NCBI GenBank assembly: GCA_011799875.1
Contig: CM022303.1
Coordinates: forward strand, 187,960,088-188,024,087
DNA length: 64,000 nt
Source of the DNA: Thinopyrum elongatum
Taxonomy: Eukaryota; Streptophyta; Magnoliopsida; Poales; Poaceae
Direction of reading: 5' to 3'
Below are positions 35,610-48,800 of the stretch, piece by piece. The notes beneath the pieces were generated by a model. The model did no database searches, was not told the DNA's origin, and saw only the letters and a program-made list of their open reading frames with translations. The translations under genes were made by a program, and so were the position numbers. Position 1 is the stretch's first letter. Every line of letters begins with the position of its first letter.

Positions 35610-35976
35610 CCCTGGTATGCAAGGCCGTTGTCACGCCGGTTAGATCTGCTGCACCTTGCATAACAGTGAGAATAAAATAGAGAGATACATATGCTTTACG
35701 ATGAGTCATGCATGGTACGTTTTGTACTTAGATGTTCACTCGCGTGTGAAATGCAGAGGAGATATTGAAAGAGTTGCGTTTTCTGTAAGCCTGAAAATCT
35801 AGCTTGTATCTGTATTGCCTCCGTTACCGATTGCCCCTGCACTGCAGTGGGCTTGAATTGAATCGAGTAATAGCCGCCGCGAGTCTTCCGATTCCGTCGC
35901 GTCTTGGTTGCCGGGTGCCGATGCCGACTCGAAATCGATCACGACTTGGATTCTTCACCCCGCAGCTCCGTCACCT

Positions 35977-35984
35977 CTTATAAG
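35977..35984 (+). promoter_or_regulatory. TATA-like box of the DUF1668-like gene
   Basis: CTTATAAG lies 86 bp before the ATG at 36070, a normal distance for a short 5' UTR. It is the only TATA-like element in the roughly 500 bp that separate this gene from the annexin stop codon. Confidence 0.45.
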
Positions 35985-37190
35985 TCAATCTCCCGCCAGC
36001 AGAGAAATCACCACACCGCTTCATAATCATCCGAGCCATCGACCCCAGATCAGGTTTTTGGTAGCCGCGATGGACGGCTGGTTGGACGAGGGGTCCTCCT
36101 CCTCCTCGTCGTCGTCGTCTAAGCGGCGGCGGCGGGATTGCGACTGCGACTGCGCCGAGAGTAGGAGGCCGCGGCGGAAGCAGCACCTCTATCTGGCACT
36201 GGATGACTGGGACGGCGGGTACATCATCCACAAGCTCGACGCCGACGACATCTTGGACGACGATTTTGGAGGAGTGCGCAAGCTTCCCGAGCTCGCCGCC
36301 ATCCGGATAAGGTGGCCGGTGCGCCGCCCCGTGGACTTCGCCGCTCTGGGCACCGACATCTTCTTCGCCGCCGGCCCTCAAGAACTGCTACAGGAGTTTG
36401 ATGCTTTGTTCCGGGAGCCAAAGGAATTACCCCCTCGTCGTGCCTGTGACCACCAAATCCCCCTCCCCCCCAACCTTCGTCTACGAAACGCAGACCGCCG
36501 CCCTCGCCGTGGGCCCGCCCCTTCCGACCGGGCTCCACAGCTTGGGGGCCGCCATGGCTGCCGGTCGAAAGCTCTACGCCCTAACAAGCCCCTGCCATCC
36601 CGAGACGCCCTGCCTGCAGGCCTTGTCGTGGGATCTCGCCGCCAGAGGAGACCGGGCGGACTGGTTCTGGAACGCCGCACCGTCATCGCCGCCGCCGCCG
36701 CCGTGCTGTGGGATGGACGTCGTCGCCCACGCGCTGCACCCGGACGGGCGCACCCTCTTCGTGTCCACCGCCTCCGCCACCCACTCCCTGGATACCGGCG
36801 ACGGCGCGTGGAAGGAGCTTGGGGACTGGGTGCTGCCCTTCAAAGGCCAGGCCTACTTCGACGCCGGCCTGGACGCGTGGGTCGGGATCCACCGCAAGGG
36901 GGACGGGCACGTCTGCTGCTGCCCCGCAGCCTCCCGCAGCGCCGCCGCCAGACGGCCGCCGGACTTCAGGTTGTTGAAGGAGAGACTGTTCCTCCGTAAC
37001 GGTGAGAAGACGTACCAGAACGGCGGCCGGCACCTCAAGGCCACCCTCACCTGCATGGGCCGCGGCAGGTTCTTTCTCGTCGAGAACGTCCTGCGTCACA
37101 AGAATGGTTTCGAGAGCGTGCTCCGTGTCACCTTGTTTAGCCTCAAGTATGATCACATGGGAGAGCTCCGGACGAAGGTTCGCCCCCGCA

Positions 37191-37193
37191 TTA
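37191..37193. repeat. Target site duplication TTA, left copy
   Basis: TTA is directly before the MITE and recurs at 37855-37857. TTA is the target preference of PIF/Harbinger elements. Confidence 0.8.
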
Positions 37194-37854
37194 GAGCATC
37201 TCCAACAGAGTTTGTATATTGGGTTGCTAAAAACTTGCTATAGCAAGAGGATTGAGAAGATTTACAAAGCCAATATGTTTTTTGCTTTCGCAGCCTTTGT
37301 ATATTGGATTGCTATATTTGTACAAAACACACAATAATATGTGGGGACAGTTTGCCATACGCACTACACACTAGCTTACGTAGATGAATACATATACTAC
37401 CACAACTCGCCACCGTACACGTCCCATACACACACAACACACACGTGTACACGTACACGTACACACTCCACGAAAAAAATTCATGCAAAAAAAACATATA
37501 CAACACAGCACACATGCCGCAAGCAAAAAAAATCCATGCGAAAAAATAATACATACAACACACGTACACGCGCACACAGCACACGTACACAGCACACACA
37601 CGCACGTGGCATACATGGCCCACTAGTCATTGAGACAAAAATATGACCAGGACCACTTTAGGAGGCTTTGTAAACTTATAGCAAGTGGCCTCTCCACTTT
37701 GCAAATATGCAAAGTGTGGGTGCAAATATAGCAAGCTTTGTAAAAAAATTTGGTGGGGGACCACTTATACAAAGGTTGTTGGAGAAGGTTTTTTGATCTG
37801 GGTTGCTAAAATAGCAAGTGAGTGCAGATATACAAAGGCTGTTGGAGATGCTCT
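37194..37854. mobile_element. PIF/Harbinger-like MITE in the 3' end of the DUF1668-like gene
   Basis: The 661-bp element has 15-bp terminal inverted repeats GAGCATCTCCAACAG and CTGTTGGAGATGCTC, which extend with lower identity over GTTTGTATAT / ATATACAAAG, and TTA duplications on both sides. It holds no transposase. Its centre (37420-37610) is rich in CA, ACGT and AAAAAA runs. Deleting the element and one TTA joins the gene in frame, so the insertion came after the coding sequence was formed. Confidence 0.85.
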
Positions 37855-37915
37855 TAGGTCCTATGCAGTGTCCAAGAATACCCGCTTGTTCTCTCATGCA
37901 GCATTTTGGATGTAA

Positions 37916-38377
37916 TTAGGACCTGCTCCCTTTTATCTCAAATAAAGGACCGCAATATCGGGAGTTCCCAGCGAACGCCAAACTTGCCATGTCAAACCAA
38001 GCAAGTCACCAATCATGCTACCCACTCATCTTAACTTGTATAGTTTTTTTTTTGGTCCGTCCAAATCATCGTATGCCTTATTTTTTGGAGACTAGCATAT
38101 ATGCCCGTGCGTTGCAACGGGAGAGATTTTTTCGCGATAAGCATCGGGAGAGATAATTGATGTGTTCATCAAAACGGTCTCCGCAAAAAGTGGGGCAATA
38201 GAGCGGAGAGTTGTAGTGTTCTCGCGGGTCATGTTTGGCCCGCGAGATCATTATAGTAGTGGGGTTGGTTGGAGTGGCGGCCACTACCCAACTCGTGCCT
38301 TTTTTTCCTTCAAGTCCACCTCCTTGTTGAGGTTGTGGTGACCTCCTGATTTTTTAATAAAAAATATGAGCATTTTT
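37916..38377. other. Unassigned spacer between gene island and LARD
   Basis: No gene is seen. 38096-38122 holds ATATGCCCGTGCGTTGCAAC, a sequence that recurs widely in grass genomes and that I cannot assign to a family. 38221-38246 has an inverted repeat CTCGCGGG / CCCGCGAG that could form a hairpin. The stretch ends in a T-rich run directly at the LARD LTR start. Confidence 0.5.
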
Positions 38378-41300
38378 TGTAACATCCTGGTTTTTGGTCC
38401 TTTTTTTTTCTTTTTGATTTATTTGGTTTTTGCTCTGATTTTCTTTTTGGAGTAGTTCTGTGGACTTGAAACCTGGGAGATCATCATCATTTCTTCTCTC
38501 AAGTGGTTTATCATTCCCAAATCTTTCCCAAAATCATGTCATCTCCACTCTAGCTCAACCCTAAAATTCTTTTATAGGGAATATTCATTTTTCTATTAAA
38601 GGAATAACCCTGTCTGACCTAGGTTGTGAAGCAACCTATATTTCTGTCTTTCACAAAATTCCCAAATAATTCTCATAATTTGTTTGGATCATATATGCCC
38701 CAAATATGACCAAACTATCCTTGTCCAGTTCAAAAATAATTCTCCAATATTCCTTCTTCATTTATGTCCAAAGTGGTCTTCTGTGAAGGAAGTGCCACCT
38801 ATCTTTTATTGATTGCTCCCAAACTTTTTGGGCATGATTTGACATCAAAATCATTGCCTCATGCCAAAATTCAGCTCCATTTGCCTAGTGAATCTTCCTC
38901 AGCAATTTTTCAAAGTTTCTGTCAGTAGGAAGCCTTTGTGAAGGAAGTACTAGCTAGGGTTATCATATTGAGTTGAAATTTTTGTACACTCCTTCATGTG
39001 CTCATATAATCACACTCATCCAATTTTCAGCCCCATCCAATCATCTATGTGAGCACAGCCTCAAATATTTATTTCTGGCAATATTTTCAGCTTGTGAAGC
39101 AAGTATATTTTATGTTGCTTCATTAATTGTGAGAAATTACCAGATTGTGCTCCTATCCAAATAAATTCTCTCCACCAAATTTGGGATCATTTGAGCAAGC
39201 CATTTTATCTCCAATATTATCTCAAGTTTCTGGACAGAGAGGATGTCTGTGAAGGAAGTACCATTTTGGCAAGTACAAATGGTATGAAATTTTCACAGAA
39301 TCTTTATATGTCCAAATCATCATTCCATACCAAATTTCAGCTCAAGTGGCTACTCTATGTGAGTGCATCATCCACATCTTGATTCTGGACCATATATGCA
39401 GTTGTAAAGCAACCATGATTTATATTGGTCCATTTCTCCTCAAACTTAACAGGATCATAATCCTTCCTAACCTAATCATCCTAGACATCTAGTTTGGCCC
39501 TTAGCACTTCTCTGTTGATCACAAAGGTGCAACCAAGTTTGCTGCAGCAAACTTTGCCTGATGCGTCACATCATCACAGTGCTTATTTTCTTTATCTTTC
39601 ACTCCTGGGCAGCCTTGGGGAGCAAGGACTAGCCACCAGACAAGGTTTGCCAGCCCCTCTTGTCCTCTCCTTGCCATGTCGCGTGGTGACTGCGCCTCTG
39701 GCATGTCGGGTCACACACTCTGGCTGCAAAGAGCGCGCTCTGCGCATCGGGACGCACTGGCCAGCCCCTTCCCGGAGAAGTTTGCGCGTCCGTGGTTGCC
39801 GACCTAACTCCCCCTTCCTCTCCCATCGCTCTCATGTCCCCTGCCCCTTGAGAAACCTCCTCGCCGGAGCTAGCCGCCACGTGCCCACGAGCGTACAGTA
39901 CGCCGACCGCCCCTGTTCATGGTCCGTCCCCTTCCTCTGCTCCCTTGGCTCCATCTCCACCGCGTGAACCTCCCATGTTCCGCTCCCGTCGCCTACCGCC
40001 AAGCTCGCGTGCGTGCCCACGCGTCCGCGGCACCAGCCACCCGTCCGCGGCGGCAGCCAGCGCGACACCTCCTCCCCTAGGCTATTTAAGCAACCCCGAG
40101 GCCTCCCGACCGCCCCAGGCTCTTCGTCTCACTCCTCTAGCCATCCCCTCCACTTCCCCGAGCTCGAGAGCTCCTCCTGCTCCTCCATTGCCACCACGGC
40201 CGCCGCATCGGCCATCTCCAATTCCGGCGAATCGGAGTTTCTCTCTCCCTCTAACCACCATCATAAGACCTCCCGGAGCCAGCAGAACCTCCCCACCCCT
40301 TTGCCTCGTCTCCGGAGCGGCCAAAGCGCTGTCTACCACCATGGCTGACGGCCTCCTCCGCGGTCACAGAAGCCACCGCCTCTTCTGCCCTCCTCGGCGT
40401 CCGTGACCAGCCGGGATGGAGGCGGCGCTCTCTCCCGAGTTCGCCGGTGGCCGGAGTCGGCCGGGCGAGAGCCGGCGCCGGCGGCCTCCCTCTGATCCAC
40501 GGGCGAGCGCGAGGGAGATGAAGACGACGACTCCCTGCCCGTCAGCCTCTCGCGTTTGACCAGGCCGCCTTGCTGACGTGGATTAGTGAAGGCGCATTCC
40601 GCGAACTACATCTTCGCTTATTGAAAGCGTATTCCAGTAAGTGTTCTGTTCAAAATACGTTCTCACTATAGCGAAGACGTATTTCTGAAAAGGCGCCTTC
40701 TCTTTTTCCAGTCGCCGGCCGAACCCTCTATATTGTGAACGTTCGTCTGTATAGGGCAAAAATGAACAGATTTTGTTTCTTTTTTCCGCCTAACGAACGA
40801 ACGGCCGTATCTTTTCACTTGCAACTCCGATTCACGTGATTCCAAAGCCCACTTCTTCGTCTCGTTGAGCCCGTTCCAATGGGGTCATTTTCACCATGTG
40901 ATAACATTCTGAAAATGACCATTTTTCCCCTGCCCTTATTCAGCCCCCTCCGAGAGAGAACGTTTTTCGGCAATTCTTTCCGCGAGCTTCTCGCACTTCT
41001 TCCCGGTGATTCCACCCCTCCCAGGCAAGCCACACCCTCCATTTGCATGATTGCAATGCAATGCCATGGTTTACTTATTTGAACTTGCTTAAAATCTTGC
41101 ACTAGCTACATGTGACTTGTTCATGGCATTTCTTGGGGTGATATGTTGATCTTGCTACTGCCATGATGTTGTTTGGATTTCTAGGACTTATATTTTGTAG
41201 TTAATGAGGATGACATGTTGCCATTGGATTATTAGTGGTTATTATGATTATTTTCATGATAGTATTTGATATTATGCTTTGGAGTATCACGTCGGAGATG

Positions 41301-42772
41301 ATGCTATCATGTTGATCTATAGTGAGCTATCTTGCTCTTGCTATTGGTTTAGTAGCATCATGGTTCTTGATTTCCTCATGATCTTAGTAGTATGCTACCC
41401 TCGGAGTATTATGATATGACTATATTATTCTCTGGAGTATTTTTTGGATTTTGCTATGACTTGGATCGCAGGTTGATAGATGATATTGGAGTATCAGTTA
41501 CCGCAGAAATATTTTGGGGACAAATTCCGTCATTTCGTTGGTCAGATGCCACTGAACCGGGATTTTCCAGTGCAACCACATTTGCCTTTTATGGGAAGGC
41601 CCTAATGCGGTCTATTGTTATGCCTCTCGCCGGTGCTTCCAACTAGGGAAGGTTATACGCGTGCGCTACCCTGATCAAGTAGGTTGGTATAAGCCTTGTG
41701 TGCCCGTAGTTGTAGGTGCCTTTTTGTCCCCGTTTGGGACCGTTTTTGTTTTGCCACGACGGTTGCCGTTGGATGTCACGAGGTGACATCGGGGCCACCC
41801 AGGACTGAGCCCAAAGGGGAGTTGGTCGGAGTGGCCGGGAGAGTGTCATTGCAGTAGACTGGTTTTGCCGGAACGCCGTTGGTCCACCCGAATGGGAGCA
41901 CGAGGCCATGGGTTCTGTGATGTGGGTACAGTGTGCTAACCTCTGCAGAGTGTATTTAATCTATCGATAGCCGCGTCCTCGGTCATGGGCACAGTTCGTA
42001 CTAGGTCACACCGTTCGATCAACACACACAATGACGGAATGACTTATTAGAGGACTTATATGTTGGTATTATGAGTAGTAACTGTTTGGCAGGATGCCGA
42101 CGATGATGTTGGGATGATCTTGAGGATGGTCATTCAGTTTGTGATGTGGTCACGCGGTGATCATGTGGAGGTATTGATCACAAGGTGATCGAGGTGATTT
42201 ATTGCTTGGCCGGATAGCCAAGAGTGAGATGGTTCTTGAGATTCGAGATGTTGGTTCATCAGTACTCTAGTAGTTTCATATCATGCTTAGTAGTTTCTTC
42301 CACCTCATAGTAGTTGTTAATAACTTAACCTGTTAAATGCTATGTTATTCTCTTGCCTTGATGCATTTGGTTGTTGTGAGCTTGCAAGTACATTCAATGT
42401 ACTAACCTAGCATGTCATGCCAGATTGCAGGTGATGCCGTGATTGATTGATTGCTTGTCGAGGTTACCGATCATGCGAGCTAGATCATGTCCCAGCCAGA
42501 GTCCCTGCGGAGTGGAGTTCACCACCTTCGTCGTTGTTCCGCTGCTAGAAGTATTCCACTTCCACGAGTTGTACTGCTGCTAGCATAGAGCTACCTTACC
42601 AGGCGTAGTGTCACCATGCTGATGTGATCTTTTGTAACACCAGACCCTTGTACCATTATCCTTTTGTAATAAGAGCTGATTTGTTCTATGCTGAGCAGTG
42701 CCGTATTCCAGAAGACTTGATCTCTGGGCTGGAATATGGGGTGTTCCGGCTTCTCTGAGCCGGGTTGCCACA
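38378..42772 (+). repeat. 5' LTR of LARD
   Basis: It starts TGTAACATCCTGG and ends GGTTGCCACA. It is alike throughout to the right LTR. A GC-rich part at 39600-40560 holds a TATTTAAG box at 40083-40090. Several long frames on both strands in this GC-rich part (up to 157 codons) are not shared in length with the other LTR and are not genes. Confidence 0.93.
40083..40090 (+). promoter_or_regulatory. TATA box of LARD 5' LTR
   Basis: TATTTAAG in a GC-rich surrounding is conserved at the equivalent site of the right LTR (47498-47505). It would drive transcription rightward through the internal domain. Confidence 0.6.
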
Positions 42773-42777
42773 GAGCT

Positions 42778-42790
42778 TGGTATCAGAGCC
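42778..42790 (+). other. Primer-binding site of LARD
   Basis: TGGTATCAGAGCC, a perfect initiator-Met tRNA site, lies 5 bp inside the left LTR. Confidence 0.93.
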
Positions 42791-45784
42791 AGGTTTGGCT
42801 GTAGGATGCCCTAGTCAGCGCGAGCGGTAGAAACCGGTAGTATAGAGTCTGTCTTGTTTGTTGCATTTGTTTGTGCATAGCATGCATATAGCTTTATTAT
42901 TTGTTGCTAATGGTTTATCTTGTGAGTGTAGCTAGCATCAGTTCAGATCCACTACAACTCAGCCTCTGCATCCCTCCAGTTTCTTTTGAGCCCGTTCTTC
43001 GGTGTTTGGCGTCATTTCTGTCCCAGCAGAGTGATGCCAAGTGTTCCGGACACCGTTTGCAGGATGGTGCCTAGGTATTGCACCAGTTTCATTTCCTTAT
43101 CCCTGTCTATCGTTTCGATGATAGACATGCTTCTACCCCGGATCGTTCTTTTCGTCTGGTCATGTTGGCAACCCTTAATGATCTTAGTTATTAGGAAAGG
43201 GCAATGTCAGCAGACCCAGTTTTTCCCCACTATCTTACTCCTTGGACGAGTACGGATCCCTTCCGTCCGCTTGATGATGATGTGGTGGTGACATTCGTGT
43301 CCTGCTACATGATTACCAAGTATGTCCTCGCCTCCGAGTTAGTCCAGGTTGCTACCTGGATAAGCCAGCACTTGGTGTAGCTATGTTTACACCAACCCCT
43401 CCACACGCTGATCCATTTTCGTGCACACCGTCACAGCATGTTAGATCGTAGTGCCGGAGATCCCACGAGATTTGTGTGCTTAAGTAGGCATGCATATTGT
43501 GTGAATAGCAGTAATATGTGCCTTTGTTTGTGTGTGCGTGGATTGTTTTGTGTGCTTTTGTTTAGTTTTCTTTTGCTCCTTTCTTTTTGGGTCCTCGGTG
43601 TTACCCTATTTTCCCCTGATGGAAGTTGCTCATCAACCGACACCAGACTCGAAGAAGCAATAAGGATTTCAAATAGTTGGAAGAAGCTCAGCTAAACACA
43701 TCAAGTCTACATCAGTACTTAATCCTCACAACAGTAACGATCCAGCCAGCAGGAAGACAAGTCAGGTACAAGAGCAACGATATATTTTCAGTCAAAGGTA
43801 TGGCTCATATACAAAGTTTTGACTCAGAAATGAATGATACTTGAAATATGTTATACTCCGAAAGAAAGCCAGAATGTGCTATGATCAAGGAAGACAGTCA
43901 AACAATTTTTCTCATGCAAGTAACCAGCCGCAAATATTATGGGTGTGTGTATGGCTTTCAGTCTGCATATCACAGTATGAAGCTTTGGATATGAGAAACT
44001 CAATCTTCCTCCACACGCTATCGAAGAAGCTTATGATGCAATGCTCCTCAATTTTTCCTCAGTACAATATATGGACAGATTCTGGTCCAAGATACCCAGT
44101 CTTTCACAGCAAGATACCTCGATAAAGGTTTCAGACATAAGGAATTGAGTCTTTCTCAACAAGCAACCAGAGGAGAAGCTTCTCAGGTACGGACCCCAGT
44201 CTTCTCCAGCACGCCACTGCGGCAAAAGCTTCGAGTATAAGGTATTGAGCCTTCTTCAACAAGCTACTCGGATGGCTTCCCGCATAAGACACCCAGCCTG
44301 CGTCAGTACAACAATATGCCCATCGTCAGATATGACACAGCGAGCTGGCAGTATATGACAGTGCAGCTCAAGAATCAGATATGCAATGTTTTTGTTAGAA
44401 GTACAATTCAGTCAAGACATATGCATACCGTAACGATCGAGTGTTCGGTTGCACATCCTTCTTACATATATGGTGGGCATGCATCCCCGGTCATACAAGT
44501 CACTCATACGAGATACGGCAATGATGAAGCAGATATACCTAAGAAAGGTAAGGATTCAACAACCTCATGAGCCATGCAAATGAAGATAAGCAGAGATACA
44601 TCTCATGTAATGCAAGGATCGACAAGCTCTAGAGATGACAACGCAGAATCAACAAGTCTTGACAATGGCTACCAAAGTCATTATTCCTGCACCAGACAAG
44701 GAGATCTCATGAACTCTTGCCACCCTCTTGTATGATTGGCCTCAACAACGAACTTTGTACAGCTGCAAGCCCCGAGTATATGTCATATATGTGTGAACCC
44801 AGGTCAGAAAACAAGCACAAGGAATGATGCCAAAATTTGCACTAACCACATCCATGGTCGTACGAAGAATCAAGGACACATGTGGCCAAGCTATTTCAGT
44901 AAGGTATACTGACAAAGAAAATCATGACCGTCAAAGGGTGAGAATGACATCAAAGGTATGATGATTTTTGCGCGACCATCAGGGTCCGGATACCCAAGTC
45001 AGTTGGAGGACATGATTCCATACGGATCCACAAAGACATACCATCAGAGGCCTACTCTGTTCTACAAGGACTTCATATCCCGCTGACCCGCTTAGAATGG
45101 TTAGTGTGGAATATCTGAGCCTATCCCGGTATATCCAAGATTCTTTTGCAACCTCCGTAGTTTGACTTCAGCGGCAGTGTTAAAGCATCTCACAGCCTAT
45201 TACCATGGACGGATATACCGACAACATGGGTAAGCCAAAAGCCGAACAATCAGCTCAGACCAGGTATATTCACTGGCAGAACCCAGTACACAGCCAGCCT
45301 GTCATGAAAAGTATTTTCCCGCCAGCACCCCTATCCCTTTATATTGCTCACGATAGAGGGCAGTCGAATCTTTGATACGTATCTCCTGCTCGAGACAAAG
45401 AAACAAATCAAGATAAGGCAGTACCACCTACGAGTAGTCAGAACTCGTCAGGAGAGTGGCCACGATTCTCAGCATTGATTGAACCCGGATGACATGTATT
45501 TGTTTGAGCAATCCCATGACAGAAGTAAAATGTTTCATGTCCAAAGGGAGTTTATGCTTAGATACCTTGGATATCACCGCAGATACGAAAGAATCAATGT
45601 CAGCATAAGGATTTGGTATATGAGGAAGGACCCATCAGAATTTGGGAAAGGTGAAGCAAACCACCACAGAGCAAGATAATCATATCATGTGAAAATCAGG
45701 AGGAACAACATACAAAGGAAATGGATACCCGAGTTGGAAACGGTGTCCTCAAGTCATACTTGTTCCCTGAGAAACCAAATCTCG

Positions 45785-45814
45785 AGGACGAGATTTCTTT
45801 AAGTGGCGAAGGTT
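45785..45814 (+). other. Polypurine tract region of LARD
   Basis: AGGACGAGATTTCTTTAAG followed by TGGCGAAGGTT leads straight into TGTAACACCC. Similar GAGGACGAGATTTCTTTAAG-GGGGGAGG sequences precede the 3' LTR of many cereal Gypsy elements. Confidence 0.7.
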
Positions 45815-48800
45815 TGTAACACCCTGGTTTTTGGCCCTTTCTTTTTCTTTTTGATTTATTTGGTTTTTGCTCTGATTTTCTTTTTAGAGCAGTTCTGTGG
45901 ACTTGAAACATGGGAGATCATCATCATTTCTTCTCTCAAGTGGTTTATCAATCCCAATTCTTTCCCAAGATCATGTCATCCCCACTCTAGCCCAACCCTA
46001 AAATTCTTTTCTAGGGAATATTCCTTTTTCTATTAAAGGAATAACCCTGTCTGACCTAGGTTGTGAAGCAACCTATATTTCTGTCTTCCACAAAATTCCC
46101 AAATAATTCTCATAATTTGTTTGGATCATATATGCCCCAAATATGACCAAACTATCCCTGTCCAGTTCAAAAATAATTCTCCAATATTCCTTCTTCATTT
46201 CTGTCCAAAGTGGTCTTCTGTGAAGGAAGTGCCACCTATCTTTTCTTGATTGCTCCCAAACTTTTTGGGCATGATTTGACATCCAAATCATCACCTCATG
46301 CCAAAATTCAGCTCCATTTGCCTAGTGAATCTTCCTCAGCAATTTTTCAAAGTTTATATTTGAAGGAAGCCTTTGTGAAGGAAGTACTAGCTAGAGTTAT
46401 CATATTGATTTGAAATTTTTCACACTCCTTCATGTGCTCATATAATCACACCCATCCAATTTTTAGCCCCAGCCAATCATCTATGTGAGCACAGCCTCAA
46501 ATATTTGTTTCTGGCAATATTTTCAGGTTGTGAAGCAAGTATATTTTATGTTGCTTCATTAATTCCGAGAAATTACCAGATTGTGCTCCTACCCAAATAA
46601 CTTCTCTCCACCAAATTTGGGATCATTTCAACAAGCCATTTTATCTCCAATATTATCTCAAGTTTCTGGACAGAGAGGATGTCTGTGAAGGAAGTACCAT
46701 TTTGGCAAGTCCAAATGGTATGAAATTTTCACAGCATCTTTATATGTCCAAATCATCATCCCATACCAAATTTCAGATCAACAGGCTACTCTATGTGAGT
46801 GCATCATCCACATCTTGATTCTGGACCATATATGCAGTTGTAAAGCAACCATGATTTATATTGGTCCATTTCTCCCCAAACTTAACATGATCATAGTCCT
46901 TCCTAACCTAATCGTCCCAGACATCTAGTTTGGCCCTTAGCACTTCTCTGTTGATCACAAAGGTGCAACCAAGTTTGCTGCAGCAAACTTTTCCTGATGC
47001 CTCACATCATCACAGTGCTTATTTTATTTATCTTTCACTCCTGGGAAGCCTTGGGGAGCAAGGACTAGCCACCAGACAAGGTTTGCCGCCCCTCTTGTCC
47101 TCTCCTTGCCATGTTGCATGGTGACTGTGCCTCTGGCATGTCGGGTCACGCCCTCTGGCTGCAGAGAGCGCACTATGTGCGTTGGGACGCGTCAGCCAGC
47201 CCCTTCCCGGAGAAGTTTGCGCGTCTGTGGTTGTCGACCCGACTCCCCCTTCCTCTCCCATCGCTCTCATGTCCCCTGCCCCTCGAGAAACCTCCTCGCC
47301 GGAGCTAGCCGCCGCGCGCCCACGAGCGTACAGTACGCCGACCGCCCTTGTTCGTGCTTCGTCCCCTTCCTCTGCTCCCTTGGCTCCATCTCCACCCCGT
47401 GAACCTCCCCTGTTCCGCTCCTGTCGCCTACCGCCGAGCTCGCGTGCGTGCCCACGCGTCCGCGGCGACAGCCAGCGCGACACCTCCTCCCCTCGGCTAT
47501 TTAAGCAGCCCCGAGGCCTCCCGACTGCCCCAGGCTCTTCGCCTCAGTCCTCTAGCCATCCCCTCCACTTCCCCGAGCTGGAGAGCTCCTCCGGCTCCTC
47601 CATTGCCACCATGGCCGCCGCATCAGCCATCTCCAATTCCGGCGAACCGGAGCTTCTCTCTCCCTCGAACCACCGTCATAAGACCTCCCGGAGCCAGCAG
47701 AACCTCCCCACCCCTTCGTCTTGTCTCCGGAGCGGCCAAAGCGCTGTCCACCACCATGGCCGACGGCCTCCTCCGCGGTCACAGAAGCCGCCGCCTCTTC
47801 TGCCCTCCTCGGCGTCTGTGACTAGCCGGGATGGAGGCGGCGCTCTCTCCCAAGCTCGCCGGTGGCCGCAGCGTCCCGAGCGGTGGCCGGAGTCGGCCGG
47901 GCGAGCGTCGGCGCCGGTGGCCTCCCTTTGATCCACGGGCGAGCGCGAGGGAGATGAAGATGACGACTCCTTGCCCATGGGCCCTGCCCGTCAGCCTCCC
48001 GCGTTTGACCAGGCCGGCTCGCTGACATGGATTAGTGAAGGCGCATTCCGCGAACTACGTCTTTGCTTATTGAAAGCGTATTCCAGTAAGTGTTCTGTTC
48101 AAAATACGTTCTCACTATAGCGAAGACATATTTCTGAAAAGGCGCCTTCTCTTTTTCCAGCCGCCGGCCGAACCCTCTATATTGTGAACGTTTGTCTGTT
48201 TAGGGCAAAAATGAACATATTCTGTTTCTTTTTTCTGCCTAACGAACGAACAGCCATATCTTTTCACTCGCAACTCCGATTTAGGTGATTCCAAAGCCCA
48301 CTTCTTCGTATTGTCGATTCCAATGGGGTCATTTTCACCATGTGATAACATTCTGAAAATGACCATTTTTCCCCTGCCCTTATTCAGCCCCCTCCGAGAG
48401 AGAACATTTTCTGGCAATTCTTTCTGTGAGCTTCTCGCACTTCTTCCCGGTGATTCCACCCCTCCCAGGCAAGCCACACCCTTTATTTGCATGATTGCAA
48501 TGCAATGCCAAGGTTTACTTATTTGAACTTGCTTAAAATCTTGCACTAGCTACATGTGACTTGTTCATGGCATTTCTTGGGGTGATATGTTGATCTTGCT
48601 ACTGCCATGATGTTGTTTGGATTTCTAGGACTTATATTTTGTAGTTAATGAGGATGACATGTTGCCATTGGATTATTAGTGGTTATTATGATTATTTTCA
48701 TGATAGTATTTGATATTATGCTTTGGAGTATCACGTCGGAGATGATGCTATCATGTTGATCTATAGTGAGCTATCTTGCTCTTGCTATTGGTTTAGTAGC

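Larger units (their letters stand above)
36070..37915 (+). pseudogene. DUF1668-like gene, frame change in the middle and MITE near the 3' end
   Basis: The frame opens at ATG 36070 with a Ser run and a basic nuclear-signal-like stretch (KRRRR), then HLYLALDDWDGGYIIHKLD, typical of the N-terminus of grass DUF1668 proteins (role unknown). The reading moves from frame 1 to frame 2 between about 36365 and 36450. From there it continues with FVYETQTAALAVGPPLP, LYAL, DTGDGAWKELGDWVLPF and FFLVENV blocks, the DUF1668 beta-repeat style. At 37194 a 661-bp MITE interrupts it and supplies a stop at 37241-37243. The original end resumes after the MITE at 37858 and closes in AFWM with TAA at 37913-37915. 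A small missed intron or a sequencing indel could explain the frame change. The MITE is clear. Confidence 0.7.
42773..45814 (+). other. LARD internal domain, non-coding
   Basis: The longest frame is about 100 codons and has no domain. The first part (42773-43700) is mixed. The second (43700-45600) is a purine-rich sequence with many CAG, AAG and TCA steps and no visible tandem repeat. Such cores in LARDs are thought to be conserved as RNA for packaging and priming. Confidence 0.75.

Noticed and set aside
37420..37620. Independent CA/ACGT microsatellite
   Set aside because: It lies inside the MITE between its inverted repeats and is part of that element.
47182..47931. 249-codon frame in the right LARD LTR
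   Set aside because: The GC-rich LTR segment is open in several frames on both strands, and the left LTR does not keep the same frame length. Not a gene.
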